Shown piece by piece: positions 35,401 to 47,927 of a stretch of DNA of 64,000 nucleotides (position 1 is the stretch's first letter; every line of letters begins with the position of its first letter). The DNA comes from Chionis minor. Lineage: Eukaryota; Chordata; Aves; Charadriiformes; Chionididae. The translations under genes were made by a program, and so were the position numbers. The notes beneath the pieces are model-generated. The model did not search any database and was not told where the DNA came from. It was given only the letters and a program-made list of their open reading frames with translations. The DNA is taken from contig VZSF01002028.1 in assembly GCA_013398295.1 (NCBI GenBank), forward strand, positions 881,948 to 945,947, in the 5' to 3' direction.

Positions 35401-38400
35401 TAGAATTAATGGAGCTGAGAATAATCTGATTAAGTGCATTATTATTGTTGTCATGTTTTTAGCTGGAGAGATGTCCTCATTTTGTAGATAAAATGCACTG
35501 CATTAAAAAAAGGAGGGGGAATGGGGGACAAAACCTTAATGCAGGTTTCCTGGAGAAGGAGAGACTTAAATCATTTTGCAGAAGAGGCTGACATATGTGC
35601 CTAACTCGCCCAGTATTCATTAATTGAGATAAAGCCAATGGAGTTGAACAGTGGCTGTATAATCAGCTCCTGCTGCTCATAAAAAGACTTGGTGCAGCCA
35701 AGATGTTTATTTTCAAAGCAGGAGGCCATCTTCTAGTATCATTCTTTTTTTTTCATTGATATTATGTTATTATCAGATGACTTACTGCATAAAATTTTAA
35801 ATAAAAAGGCACAATCTGTCTAAACAACAGGAAGAGCTTTCTCCGGATTCTCTTACTGGAAATCTGTGTGGTGAAGAGATACTTCCTTCATCTGAAGGAA
35901 CTGCAGACCTCAGGGGATGGTAACGGAGCCTTTACCTCCAGCCCAGCCACGTCGGTCAGGCTGGGTGCTGAGACTGCGCTGCTGAGGTGTGAGCAGCAAG
36001 TGTTCGTGTCACGTGCAGCCTCCTAATCAGCCTCTCGCTGATCCCCTCTCCTCTGAGAAGCCCAGAGCTGAACGAAATGGAGGACTGACACCACCCCCAC
36101 CTCCCTTTCCTCTCTAGAAGCAAGGTCAGGACAAAGCCTCACATGGGGCTTGTGGTGGTTGCACAGTTACCAGTTGAGCCCAGCGGGCGCTGTAGAAAAG
36201 AGTTTGCCCAAAGAAGTGCGCTCAGGAATCCTGCTGAGTTGATGTCGGCGTTGAGAAGCTGCCTGGTTTTGTTGGACTCCTGATTAGAAGAAAGCTTTGA
36301 GTGGAGGGCTTGTGGGAAGGCTGTGAGCTCTTTGCGGAAGGCTTGTGGTGACTGATTTCACAAGTACAAGAGCAGCATATATGACAGAACTGTAAACATT
36401 ATGCAGATACCTCCCTTTGCTGTCAGACTGTTGCCTTAGGGAAACAGAACTCCTGGTGAAGAACATGTTACCTGGGCAAGAAAATCTGGCCAAAAGAGTC
36501 GTCTTCCTTTGACGTCACAGGTGATATACTTCCACTTTCTCTGCTGATTGAACCCGCAGAGACAGTCTCATCTGGGTGTATATGTAAAATGCAAGCTGCT
36601 TAGAATGCTCAAGCAGAGATGAAGGGCTGGGAAAAGCAGTTCTAAGTGTGGGGATTTTTTTTTTAACTAGGGTCTTTTTTTCTGATTGCTCATTACCCTA
36701 CAGACCTTCTCACTGCCTTTTGGCGGGCGCATAATGCCATTTTTGCATTTCGGCTGGGCTTTGAAGTTGAACAGTAAGTCTCCATGGTTGCAGAAGCAAT
36801 AAGTAGTTCTAGCAGCTGAAGCTGTCTTTAGTAAGCAGTTCTACTTTCCTTTCTAGGAAAAACAGACTTTGCAAAAAATAAAGCATTTGGGGAAGTTCCC
36901 TTCCTTTCCTTCTGCTCCCACACTGCCTGCGCACCAAGAGCGTGGGTCAGGGGGATTGCTGCTAGCGACAGCAGGCAGAGGCAGCTGCAGTGTGACCCTG
37001 CCTCACCCTTCTATGAACTAAATTGCCTAAAGGCTGGCTTCGAAAATCACATCCAACCTCCAGGAATTTTCCATGAGAGGAAAATGCATTGACAAGACAA
37101 TTATAGAAAGAAACTGCCTGGAGCTGTTAGCAGAGCGCACATGATGGGTTAGCATAGCTGTTCTCTGGACAGAAATGGGAGATTTGGTGTTGTACAGGAT
37201 AGCCTGCGCCAGATTTAAAACAGGTGAAGGTGCTTCCTGCTCTTTGCTCTCTCCCATCATGGTAGTATGGAGGCAGGGGTCCTTTTAATTTCCAGGCTTT
37301 GCAGCACAGGATCACTTTAAGGCTGCTTTAGTTCTAAAGCACCGCAGCTATTAGCACACTGGGTTCAGTGCAGGGGAAAGCTGCTCCTGCTGGCGTTGCC
37401 GTTTTGGAAAGCACGTTTTATGTACAGTGTCACACTCGTCAGCCGCAAAGCCAGCGCTGCCACGGCAAAGCCTTGTTGATCCTGCCTTCCAGGGTGAAGC
37501 GAGGGAAGCACTTATTTCACTGTACTGCATTTCACTTCACTTGTAACCAGCAATCTTTATCCTGGGCTTACAAACTGCAAACTATGATGATATCAGGAAC
37601 TCTCATCTGTAATCTGCCCAGCAGGGATGATCCAGAAGGCCCTGAAGAAATGTTTCTGGAGCTCCGTGTTAGCAGTATGTCACGCCACTTAATGTACCTA
37701 CAAAGGCGATGCAAACTTGGCAGCACTAAGGGAGACTAAGAGAAACTTTTATTTTAAACCAACAAACCACTAAATAGGTGACAAGATCACAGCTCCTTCA
37801 GGTCAATCCAGCAATCCGAAGCTGTGGATTGCTGTTGCTGTGCTGTTCTCTCAGCGCAGGTGCGTTTTAACCCATTTTTCCATAGCTATTGAGTGTGATT
37901 TATGAGCCTGGGAGGAGGAGCAGTCCTTTCCTTGGCTCGGTAGTTGTGGACAGTCGTTTGTCTGTGTGGTCTGCCCAAACTGAGGCACGGAGAGCAATTC
38001 TTGCTGCCCTCCTATCTACCCAGATTTTGCTAATTGCTGTTTAGAGGCTGGGATGGGGAGGTGTAAGTCATCCCAGAGCAAGAGTTGGGGGGGGGGAGAT
38101 GGAGCAGCTGGCAGAAGCTGCCCCAAAGTAGGCTAATGAATTATAAATAACAGCTGTCAGGTTGCATTGCCAGTGTGCAGGAGCTGACAGTCTGTGTTGT
38201 ACCACTTGGTCTCCAGTGTGTTGGCTTGCCGAAAGGTGCATTCAATATTTATGGGAAGCGCAGCAGAGCCGGGATACATTCAGGTCTGCTTCCCTTACAG
38301 CTCCGCTCACTCGTGGTTGTGCCTTTTACTGATTTCTGAGTTGTGACTGATTAGAATACCTTTGCAGCCTGGAATATGAATTACTGAAAGTCACAGATGG

Positions 38401-40031
38401 AAGATTAAAAAGAATGGGGAAAATTATGTTGGTCGGGGGGGAAATGCAGAGTGTGTGTGTGTTTGGGGGCTTTGTCATCTTTACCAAGCAAATGTCACCC
38501 TTGCTTTTGCTCAGCTGACACTCTCTCGTTCATCTGAAGAGGAATTGTAAATGTTTGAGAAATAATCTAAAAGTATTTGGATGATGAAGTCTTTCAGAAC
38601 TCCCTCCCTCGATAGCATTATTGAGAATAGCAGGGGAAAGCCTGGTATTTGTAACTTGTGCCTGCTGGCAGTTGTAGTGTTACGGAGGGCTCATGAAGGC
38701 ACCAGACTGGTTTCATACACATTTGAGTGAGGAGAAATAAATCTGCATCTTCAAGCCCAGTGGAAATAAGTGATGGTGCTAGCAGAGCACTCTAACGATC
38801 TGATCTGGAAGCTTACGAGTGTGTCTTCACTGTACTGCAGAGCTACTCAGTATTAAGACTAACTTTGGGGATGTTACCAGCAAATGATCTGTGGTCACTT
38901 AAACAGATAAAATATTGTTGTTATCCTAATACGTAGCAAGAGCTTCCTTTCCTGATCAAATCTGCAGTATTGACACAATATCGAAAATACCTTTTTTTGC
39001 CTAAGTCAAAAGAAGGATGCAAAACAAATGATGTGCACTCTTTTTAGTTGAAGTCTAATTAAAGCCTTCTAATTAAAATCTAATTGTGTGCAAGTGAGAT
39101 CTATCGTAAAATAGACTATTTACTTGTTCATACATGTCAGAGAGACAAGAACTTCTTGTCTTCCATCCATTTCCTTCCTTCAAAGCGATACCATTTTTTT
39201 ACCATTTTTACCATTACTGAAAGTTCTGATTTTCTTGAATTAGGAGGACTTTCGTATCTTCTTCTACAGGACAGTGTCTAAAACCAGTCTCTCCTTCAAC
39301 ATGATGGAAGAATCCCCAGTTGTGGAGATGTCTTTTTTTTTGCCCTTTTTTCTTTTAAATGCTTGAACTTGTACAGTTAGTAAGTGGTATATTGAGCATT
39401 GTGTAGTAGCACAGGAATGTGTGTAGGCACCTCCTTTGGCCCAGCAGCATGCTTCCACAGGTATTTTTGTCAGCAGCCTGTACTAATATCACCACTACTA
39501 CCTCTCCTGTGCTAGTATTTTGTGGCTGTGTAGTAACCTAGCTGGTGGACTGAATTGGCTGAAAGTTGAGTTGTCTCTTTGTGACCTAACCCAGCAGTCT
39601 GTGGTTGCTCTCAGTGACCATAGAATGGTATTCTGACACTTAGAATTTGCAGAAATGAAGCGTGCAGTTGGATTTACTGAGGTCCTGTCTTACATTTATA
39701 CTGTGGATAGCGTTGACTTCTGAATAAGACTCTTTGGATGTTTCATCTAACTATGTGAGTGGGGCAGCCCCATTGCCTTTTGCTGTTCAGGGGAAAAAAA
39801 AAAAGAAACCAAGACTTTCTTCTCTCCGCAAAGGCAGCTTACATCCCTTTCTCTAGTCCCATCCACGCACTGGTAATCCTACATGGAGAGGGTGAAGTGA
39901 TTTTTATTTATATTGCATTTTCATTTTGCATATTGCTTTCAGAACTTAACACCTCCCGTGTGACAGTCATAAAATACTGCAAAGCTGGAACAACGTATCT
40001 AGCGTGACTCTCTTTTCTTTTGCCTTTGTAG
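32499..40031 (+). other. TTYH3: TTYH3 intron 7
   Basis: A phase-1 intron of 7533 bases. It contains a perfect CRE palindrome at 36510-36517, a G10-type run near 38086-38096, and an AT-rich block at about 35380-35840 that looks less decayed than its surroundings. I found no additional exon, transposon or RNA gene I could support. The acceptor is TTTTGCCTTTGTAG. Confidence 0.88.
36510..36517. promoter_or_regulatory. Perfect CRE palindrome in intron 7
   Basis: TGACGTCA, the consensus site for CREB/ATF dimers, occurs once here outside any CpG island. The motif is exact, but an 8-mer may occur by chance in 64 kb, so activity is not implied. Confidence 0.2.
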
Positions 40032-40087
40032 ATACTCTCCGCTATTACATTACCTGCAGTGCTGGATACCCCAACCCTTTCCAGCAG
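40032..40087 (+). CDS. TTYH3: TTYH3 exon 8
   Basis: Acceptor TGCCTTTGTAG, donor GTGAGT. Two bases complete Asp 250; 18 residues follow and end in phase 0: TLRYYITCSAGYPNPFQQ. At 56 bases it is the smallest exon in the gene. The Cys (visible residue 258) is the second conserved extracellular cysteine and in published structures pairs with the one in exon 10. The NPFQQ end is family-typical and joins directly to KLSGSHKAL of exon 9. Confidence 0.95.
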
Positions 40088-41347
40088 GTGAGTGTCGCAT
40101 CATAGCGCTCTTCAGCCCTTCTCAGCGTCCTGCAGGGTATTGGCGAAAGGCTTTTGATGCCAGCATGCAGCAGGTTGCAAGGTGTTAGCTTTAGGGAGCA
40201 TTCCACCCATTGGTAAATCTTAGGTAGCTCCTTTCCAGCTGTGCAAGAGGTGGCACTGTGATTTAGTGAGCCGTTTTTTCCGACTTCATCGCTGCCTGCA
40301 TAGCTTCAGGTCCAGGATGCCCTCTTAGAAGGGCCCATGTGATGTGGTGAGGACCTTGGCTTTGTTCATGGCACCTCTGTTTACATGGTGCTCTTAGAAG
40401 AGTAGCAACGCAGAGACAGACCACCCATAATTAGTGCCAGAGTGGGGAACTGCATACTTCCTGCTTTGAATCCTTTCTTGCAGGTTCTCTTGGGTTGAAC
40501 AGTGGCAACACTCCACTCCCAAAATGCAGCCACTTCTGTGGGTGAGGGAGTGATTCTCACATATGCCTCTTAAATCCCTTGGATGTTGAGGGGTTTGTAT
40601 CCTGAAGTATAAATGTGAGTCATTATTCTTTTGTGTGGGGGCTGAGGAACAGCACCTGGGCCCATCCCAAACTTTGTCGTATGTATCAGAGGCCAGAATG
40701 AACCCACACCACCCACCATTTGGCAGACACCAGCTGCTTCACCGTTTATATTTAGGATTTTTTAAGTCTTGTCTTCCTCTGTTTTAAAGGGTGGGGTAAG
40801 AACACTTCAAACTGTGGTATGATGCACCGTTGCCATCTGTTGCATTTCTGGTTGCTCAGTGTACTCTGACATGCTATTGCATGTAAAATTCCCAGGGATG
40901 CTTTAATGAGATGTGAAGGCTGCACCCTAATACAAACAACTTCTGGTCTTAACATTAAATCTTTCTCAGCCATCTAATTAATAGAAAAATCCAGCTGTGC
41001 TCTGTGGTGAGAACCTGAGTGAAAGTTGTGTCTTTCTCTCCTTCTCCTCTATCCTGGAGCCGGCCCCAGCTGTGTAGATGTTTTTGTGTGTGCATGTGGT
41101 TTTGTTTTTTTTTTCTTTTGGTTCTTCTCTTTTCCTCTTCTTTCTGTCTGTAGTTCTTCCAGGTTGGTAAAAGTCAAACTTAACCTTATCGCAGCTGCAC
41201 CCATGTCAGTTGAGACATCCTTAACTTGTACCATTCATACAGATGATGCTTTAATATTTGGGAAGTAGGATTTAAGTCTTTTCCCAGAAGTTCCGTTGGT
41301 TCATGTGGCCTGAATTGCTGAAACATTGCATGTTTTGTGTTGAGCAG
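40088..41347 (+). other. TTYH3: TTYH3 intron 8
   Basis: A phase-0 intron of 1260 bases. No repeat or additional exon is recognised. Confidence 0.92.
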
Positions 41348-41440
41348 AAGCTGTCTGGAAGTCACAAGGCTCTGGTGGAAATGCAAGATGATGTCATGGA
41401 ACTCATGAGGTCAGCAAGCAGAGAGCACCCCACCTCCAAG
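41348..41440 (+). CDS. TTYH3: TTYH3 exon 9
   Basis: Acceptor TTTTGTGTTGAGCAG, donor GTAACT. It has 31 codons, phase 0 at both ends: KLSGSHKALVEMQDDVMEL and onward to SREHPTSK. It forms a helical part of the second extracellular domain. It is separated from exon 10 by an intron of only 120 bases, so the two are probably spliced as a close pair. Both are 93 bases, so skipping either would keep the frame. Confidence 0.96.
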
Positions 41441-41560
41441 GTAACTCTCCTCAAGTTTGCTCTCTTTGTGCTTTCCAACTTCCCTTCCCTTTGAACAAAG
41501 CCGAAGATCAGCTCCTGCTAAGCCATTTCCTTGCCGTAATCACTAGCTTGTTGATTACAG

Positions 41561-41653
41561 GACTACCTTACCCGGATTCAGGAGGTTTTAAATTCAACAG
41601 AGATCAACTTGCAGCAACTGACAGCTTTAGTAGACTGTCGGAGTCTGCATTTG
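41561..41653 (+). CDS. TTYH3: TTYH3 exon 10
   Basis: Acceptor TTGTTGATTACAG, donor GTGAGT. It has 31 codons, phase 0 at both ends. It begins DYLTRIQEVLNSTEINLQQL and ends TALVDCRSLHL. It carries the third N-glycosylation sequon (N-S-T, visible residue 310) and the third conserved extracellular cysteine (visible residue 325) in VDCRSL. The position of the sequon agrees with the known distal glycosylation site of TTYH3. Confidence 0.96.
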
Positions 41654-42379
41654 GTGAGTACTCAGAAACTGGGCTTGAGCTAAGAAAGAACAAAGGGATG
41701 TAGAGCCTGTAGAGTACTGAAATTTTGGAGTATCAAATATTTGGTGTGCCAAACCAGTTCACAACAGCTTTTACTGATTGACTCCAGCAGACAGGAGAAT
41801 GGGAATTTGGATCAAGTTAGCCTTCTGTTTAAAGATCAACATACATAACGTGCCTTTATACATCTACAAGCTTCAGCCCTAAGGTTTCGGGAGCAATGAG
41901 GGTTTTTTCTATAGCACATAGCTTGTGGAGTGGAATGCCTTATAGCTGCAGTATAGCCTGGCTTAACTGTTGCCCTAGCTGTGTCTCTGAAGACAGAGAA
42001 ACACATAGTCCCTGCTTGTGTTTTGGGCAGTGGGACATAGTGAGGAGCTGACACGCTTAATGAAAAACTTGGTATCTTAAATTGAGTGGATAAGCTTGCC
42101 TTGGCTTTTTTTTTTTCCTTCTCTCTTGGAGTCTTATTATGTGAGGTTGAAAATATTTCCATGTCTAAATCTGAGCTGGGCTTTGTGAGGGGAAATAAGG
42201 GTTAGAGCAGTTATGAAAAACACTTGAGGTCCCAGAAATTAAAAGAGAAAAATGCTCTGGAAAAAGGGACTATGATCTCTTAAATTGTTTCAGAGAATAT
42301 AGTCCAGGGGAAGGGCTTTTGAATTAGAGCTCAATGTTAACTCTCTCGTGATCAGAAAACTGTTCATTTCTCTCTCCAG
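41654..42379 (+). other. TTYH3: TTYH3 intron 10
   Basis: A phase-0 intron of 726 bases. It has a T-rich run near 42107-42117; no gene-like feature is seen. Confidence 0.92.
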
Positions 42380-42516
42380 GATTACGTCCAGGCTTTGACG
42401 GGCTTTTGCTATGATGGAGTGGAAGGCCTCATCTACTTGGTTCTCTTCTCCTTTGTCACAGCCCTCATGTTCAGTTCCATTGTGTGCAGCGTCCCACACA
42501 CTTGGCAGCAGAAGAG
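42380..42516 (+). CDS. TTYH3: TTYH3 exon 11 (TM5)
   Basis: Acceptor TTCTCTCTCCAG, donor GTATAG. It has 45 codons and two bases of a split Arg codon. It starts with DYVQALTGFCYDGVEG, holding the fourth conserved extracellular cysteine (visible residue 340). The fifth membrane helix follows (LIYLVLFSFVTALMFSSIVC), then the cytosolic SVPHTWQQK. GFCYDGVEGL is one of the most invariant stretches in tweety proteins. From here on the polypeptide is cytosolic. Confidence 0.97.
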
Positions 42517-44539
42517 GTATAGAGAGGGTTTAGATCCTGTAGCGTTGTAGAGCTCTTTCCTTATGAAGGCTGGCTATTGGATTTGTGCCCATGAGCATAT
42601 GGAGCTCTTTCCCATATGATCCCAGGAGTGTGAGGGATGAGGCTTTATAAGCACAGGTCCAACGGGAAAAAAAAAACCAACAACCCAGAACTGCTGGCTT
42701 TTGCTCTGGCTGTGGTTGATATTTACATCTGAACCTTATTGCAGTGGAATACCATATGCAGAGTATTCAGTACACTGTATGACTGACTATGAGTCAAGTC
42801 AGAGATGAATGATTATAGCTGTGGAGAGAAGTAATGCTTGAACTATGTGCCATCTCTGTAAAATACCTATTCTCTTGCATTGCTTTGAGACGTTTGTTCT
42901 AGTATGGGGAAGAGAATTGGAATGAGAAGCAGTTCACACTTGCCTTTTTGGCTTTGCTCACACTGGGGTGACTGACTTACACTGCCAATAGAAACCAGGA
43001 ACTGTCTTGTTGGCAATAGCATGGGCAGATGAGAGAACTGCAAATTGGTGGCAATCATCTAACAGCAGAATTGTTTGGAACTAGCATTAATGACGATAAC
43101 CAGGCGGATCAGTAAGTCTTGAGCAAACCTTCGCTTCCCTGACTGGCTGCTGCACCACATGTGACTATTAAAATAGCTTTGAGTCTTCTGTTCTTGCAGA
43201 AGAGCAGTAGAGTGTGCAGCAAATTCTCTTCCGTGGTCCTCAGACATGACTTTTGTGGTCTGAGCCCGGGCTCAAGGTTCAAAGTAAAATGGAACGTCCT
43301 GAACAATAGCAGGAAACCAGAGCCTGCCAGGCCTGCCGTGCCCACAGAGAAAACCTTGGGAAATGCGTCAGAATAGCACTGAAGAAAATGGCTGGTTTCC
43401 TTACCTCTTCCACACGCAGCTGCGCAGGCGCTGTCAAGAAGAGAACGTAGTCTACCCGGTGGAAGGAGAAGGGTTTACCCAGGGGTATCTCTTGTGGTGC
43501 CCTGCTAAGCCCAGCAGGCTCAGGCTGCTGCTGTGAACTGAAGGATGCCCTCTTGCATTGCCTGGAGCACCATTTCTTCCTCTGCCTCCCTCTGGGAGGT
43601 GGAGGATGTCATACTTCATTGCCTGTAAAGGACTCTGCAGGCTGCAATTCCCTGAATAAATCTTCAGTGCCACCTTGTGGTACAGAAACTGCAGGTGACG
43701 TTTGGGATGTTTTAGTGATGTCCCTGCTGTCTCCCCTCGGCATCAGAGTGCTTCGTGTAGATGGTTTTACTAGCTTTGTCAAGTGTCACTAAAATAGATT
43801 TCAAATCTTTGTGCTTCATTCCATAATTAGGGATCTAAAATAGCAGTGTATATTACATACGAGGGACAAGAGAATACTATGGGAAGGGGGAAGGAAGCAG
43901 CCGGCAAACTGGCTCTGCTCTGCATCAAAATGGATTTAAAATCCTGGCATTAATGAGCTGAGAGAGCCTCCAGACACAAATGTTGCAACTTAGTCTCTGT
44001 AAAGACTTCTGAGATTTTGTTAGAAGCTGAAGCAGACCATTTGTAAACAGAATGGCAGTTCAGAGAAGTCTACAGAGAATTATCCTTAGAAGTTCTTTGG
44101 ACACGGCTACAAGAAATGGGAAGACAGAGACCGCAGTTTTGAAGGATGCTTTCTGTGGGGTACATGGCACTACATCCCCCCTGCCTCTCTCTTACTTTTT
44201 TTTATTTTAAAGTGCTGTGTATTTCGGGATGTGTGTCCATCCTTCGGTTGTACGACTGGGCAGTTGCAGGACTGTGCTGTCTGCCAAGCCCTGGGAGAAG
44301 ACGGTGGGGAGACGGTAGGGGATCACACAGTGTGAAAGTCCAGATGGTGTCTGTGGGAGGTCTGAGTCACTCCGGTGTAGGCTGTGTTTGACACTGCCAC
44401 CCTGAGGCATCCCAAATGGGTATAAATGTGGAGGTGTGGAAGATGGTTGGGAGGTTCCTAGGATTACCATGGTTTCCTGCAAACCCCACACGAGGGGTGA
44501 TTGTAGGGTTCTAGGAGGAACTTTTTCTCCTTCTTGCAG
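42517..44539 (+). other. TTYH3: TTYH3 intron 11
   Basis: A phase-2 intron of 2023 bases. No mobile element or further exon is recognised. The acceptor tract is TTTTCTCCTTCTTGCAG. Confidence 0.9.
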
Positions 44540-44716
44540 AAGCTCAGATGATGATGGGGAAGAAGAATCAGCTGCTCAAGGGAGTAGACAGACACACGAT
44601 AATCTTTACAGAGTGCACATGCCCAGCCTCTATAGCTGTGGGAGTAGTTATGGCAGTGAGACCAGCATTCCAGCAGCAGCACACACAGTCAGCAATGCTC
44701 CCGTCACAGAGTACAT
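44540..44716 (+). CDS. TTYH3: TTYH3 exon 12 (cytosolic tail)
   Basis: Acceptor CTCCTTCTTGCAG, donor GTGAGT. It completes a split Arg, adds 58 residues and leaves AT of a split Met codon. It encodes an acidic patch (SSDDDGEEES, visible residues 377-386), then the conserved NLYRVHMPSLYSCGSSYGSE and the SIPAAAHTVSNAPVTEY segment. These Ser/Tyr-rich motifs are shared by vertebrate TTYH3 and are plausible phosphorylation targets, although no kinase can be assigned from sequence alone. Confidence 0.97.
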
Positions 44717-45641
44717 GTGAGTATCCCGACAAGAAGGCTGTATTGCGACTTGTCCAGGTTGCTTCACTCTGATTTCTGCTATTGCTAAGGGCTGTGAGGC
44801 TGACACTTCTGACCAAATGGTAGACGTGATAAAGCATTTTGTCCAGAATGTCAAAAGGCATGTTTTATGATTGGCATCTACTGGGAGAATAGAATAGCTT
44901 AAATGTGCTGCAGTAGACAATTGTATTGGGCAGCACACTGCGACATGTGAACAGCTTTGTTCTGCAGGATTTGGAAATCTGTCTAGAGAAAAGAAGTAGG
45001 AAAGTATTGTCCGGGCTCCTTATTACACAATGATTCTGATCCTCAGAAGACTCAATTCTTTAGACAGAGCAGTTTTGCCAGAAGATTTTTTTAAGATGAC
45101 TGAGAGCCAAGACAAAACCTGCACGCTCCTTTCACGATATTTGCAGTCAGCTCTGACATCTGTTGCGGTCTGGAGCTACCTAGTCCAGGTGGGATCTTTA
45201 GAGCTTTCTCCAGAAGTTCCTAACCCTGATCACCCTTGGACTACCTTCAGGGCCCATCTTTTTGGGGCTGGCACATCATTTTGTTCTTCCTGTTAAACTT
45301 TGTCCTCATTTTATCTCCGTTTCTGCAGCTTGGCAGTTCTAACACTGCAGGGAGACAGATTTTCACACGGGCCTATTTTTAAATCACTTGGCATGATTCA
45401 GTGTGGGTCCTTCTGAGTAAGAGTGCAAAGATAGCGCTTAATCTGAGGAAAATAATGCTAGGTTTGTGCCCTTGTCTGAAAAAGGGGGATCCACCTGGCC
45501 TGTAAGAAAAGCTTTGAGGGAGACTGACCTGATACGGTAGTTCTGGGGGTGCATATACTCTGTGCCATGTCACCATCAGAGACCTTCCCCAGAGAAGTGT
45601 GACATCTACCCCCTGTTACCATGTGTGTCTTCCTTTCCTAG
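44717..45641 (+). other. TTYH3: TTYH3 intron 12
   Basis: A phase-2 intron of 925 bases that splits an ATG codon. No other feature is seen. Confidence 0.92.
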
Positions 45642-45717
45642 GAGCCAGAATGCAAATTTCCAGAACCCCCGTTGCGAGAATACCCCGCTCATTGGCCGGG
45701 AGTCCCCACCTCCCTCA
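45642..45717 (+). CDS. TTYH3: TTYH3 exon 13
   Basis: Acceptor GTCTTCCTTTCCTAG, donor GTAAGT. One base completes Met; 25 residues follow and end in phase 0 after PPPS: SQNANFQNPRCENTPLIGRE and SPPPS. The last three residues (P-P-S) are the first three positions of a PPxY motif whose tyrosine is the first codon of exon 14. Reading through into intron 13 would stay open for about 118 further codons; this is taken as chance because the donor is a consensus site. Confidence 0.97.
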
Positions 45718-47846
45718 GTAAGTCTCTCTTTACTGCTCCTTTCTGCTCCAGCAACTTTGGGGAATACACGTTTACCACTCCTGTATACTCTCAAGGGAGC
45801 TGATTGTGCAGCCAAACACAGGATCTGGCCCATAAATGGCAGCAATTGGAATAGACAAGCCATGTCTCACCTGCCATGGGGAATAAAATCCCGCTGTGCT
45901 ACTTTGGACACTGCATGTAAAAAGAATAAAACTCAGCCTGTTAACACTGTTAATCCTATGGGTCCAGTCCTGCCACCACTGAAGTGCATGAGTATCTTGG
46001 TGGGTGACTTCAGCAGGATGGTTCGCTTGCATGCAGTGTATTTGCTATCTGTGGCATTGGTTCCTCAAGTTTAAAACGAAACCTGTTAAAACAGTAAATT
46101 CAGAGTTATTGCTGAACCTCTCTCCTTAATCTGCCCTAAAAGGATGGTAGGATGAAACCTGTATTATTTTTTGTTGACTTTTTTTTTAAAATCTTTCTTT
46201 CACAACTGTTTTACTTTCTTTAGAATCTATTTTTTGTATTTAATTTCCTATGGAGGAAAAAAAAAACAAAAACCTTTCATGGAAGGTTTTGGTATTTGGA
46301 GTGGCCTGATGTCCATTTCTGTGTGCTGGATAAAACACGGGCTTGCTTTCAAGTATGTGTAAGAACTAGATGAATCTTGCCCTCCTTCACTGGATCCTAT
46401 AAGCCTTACTTACGCCAGAACTTGGAGAACATGCCATCACAGTGCTCACTAACTTGGTGGTGTGAATACAGAGGATGACTAGTAGCATGCTTAATAATCA
46501 GCCAGTCTTTAGGTATAGGTAAGGAAAATACACTCTGTGGTGCATGGTTCAAATTTATGGGAAGGGGAGGAAGAGTAGCTTGGAGCATGAAGGAATAGCA
46601 ATTGTGGTGGAAAAGGGGACATCACATTCGTATTTTCACTTCAAAAGAATAACCAGTTCATCTTGCTGTAGAGAAAGTGGAGAGTTGGTCCTTGTCTCTG
46701 TACTTGGCCAGAGTACTTGTACTCTTTGAACCTTCACAAAGAGTTTTCCCTGGTGGTACTCTGATCGCAAGCTCTGGTGGTGTTCCCTGCTCTCGGCAAG
46801 GAGATGGTCTTCAGGAGAAGAGCTGCCGTATTGCACACCAGTACAGTGTGGCAAATACTTCACTGCTGGTGTTTCCCATTGACCGAAGGGTACTGTCCCT
46901 CTGGTACTGCCAAGGCACATGTTCCTTCAGTGCGTGTAGACCAAGGTCCTGCTTCCCCTTCCCCTACAGTTGTTCTGCTCCAGACAAAGCACACTCCTTT
47001 CCACAGGGGCTGGAAAGAAGTTTTCTGGTTCTTCAGTAGCTGTTTGTGTTAATACCCTCAGGGGGGATCTGAGTCCTTGTGCCTTAGGCTGGTTTTTGAC
47101 AGTAGATAAAGATGAGATTTTTTTTTGATTTGGCAGACAGCCATGTGGGCTATAGGGAAGCGCAGGAGTTGGAGGATGAGGAGAGTGCGTTGTTGCTCAC
47201 ATAGATATGGGGACCTTCTCCCTAGACGAGGCAAGGAACAGGCTATAAGACAAATGTGTGTTCTGGAGGATCAGGCTGATAGTAGACAGGCAGTGGAAAG
47301 AAGAAAAATACCGTCTACTCGCATTGGCAGGCAGCAGGGAAGGGGGCTTTTCTGTGATTTTTTTTTTTTGTATTCGCGGCTCTCTATAGCAGGTGGCTGA
47401 GACTGTACCGAGGCAGAAGAACTTGCAACTTCTCATAGCAAATCATCTGTGGGAGGAGAGAGATGAAAAGGGAATACCAATGCACATGTCCCTGCCTCCT
47501 CTTTGGAAGGGAGGAGGTGGGGATTAACGTCCAACCAGGTTATGTCCAGTGGGTAGACAGAGCTGATATATTCCATTTAGCTTTCCGTGAACAAATGGTG
47601 AAAACTGAGATGTGATGATCCTGCTGCATTGTTTGTCCGTTACTTTTCCTGGCTTTTTGTTTGTTTGTTTTTTCCCTTCTCTCATTCCTTCTGTTTTCTC
47701 CTTCTTGCCACAGGGCTATTCCCTTAGGGTTGTAGACCCCACCTTGTTGCTGACACACACCACGGCGTTTCACTTGCTTGCACTGTGTTTTTCATGCACG
47801 TTGAGGCTGCACTCTCTTTTTCTCTCTCTTTCTTGCGTCATCACAG

Positions 47847-47927
47847 TTGTATTTGGCTGCCATGGACAGTAGCAGCCATATGAGCTGGCAGCTTAAGCCC
47901 TCGGACAGTGCACGGACATACTGGTAA
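47847..47927 (+). CDS. TTYH3: Candidate alternative terminal exon of TTYH3
   Basis: A long pyrimidine tract (TCTCTTTTTCTCTCTCTTTC) precedes GTCATCACAG, ending at 47846. The following phase-0 frame encodes 26 residues, LYLAAMDSSSHMSWQLKPSD then SARTYW, and stops at TAA 47925-47927. Joined to exon 13 it gives PPPS-LYLAAMD, which lacks the tyrosine of the PPxY motif. A canonical AATAAA follows at 49504 with TTTTGGATGGTGGGGG after it, so a complete alternative last exon of about 1.7 kb can be drawn. The composition of the short peptide looks protein-like, but I do not recognise it from TTYH1 or TTYH2. RNA evidence is lacking. Confidence 0.4.
   Translation: MYLAAMDSSSHMSWQLKPSDSARTYW

Noticed and set aside
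45718..46074. Read-through extension of exon 13 into intron 13
   Set aside because: Open for about 118 codons, but the exon 13 donor is a consensus GTAAGT and the extension has no conserved motif.
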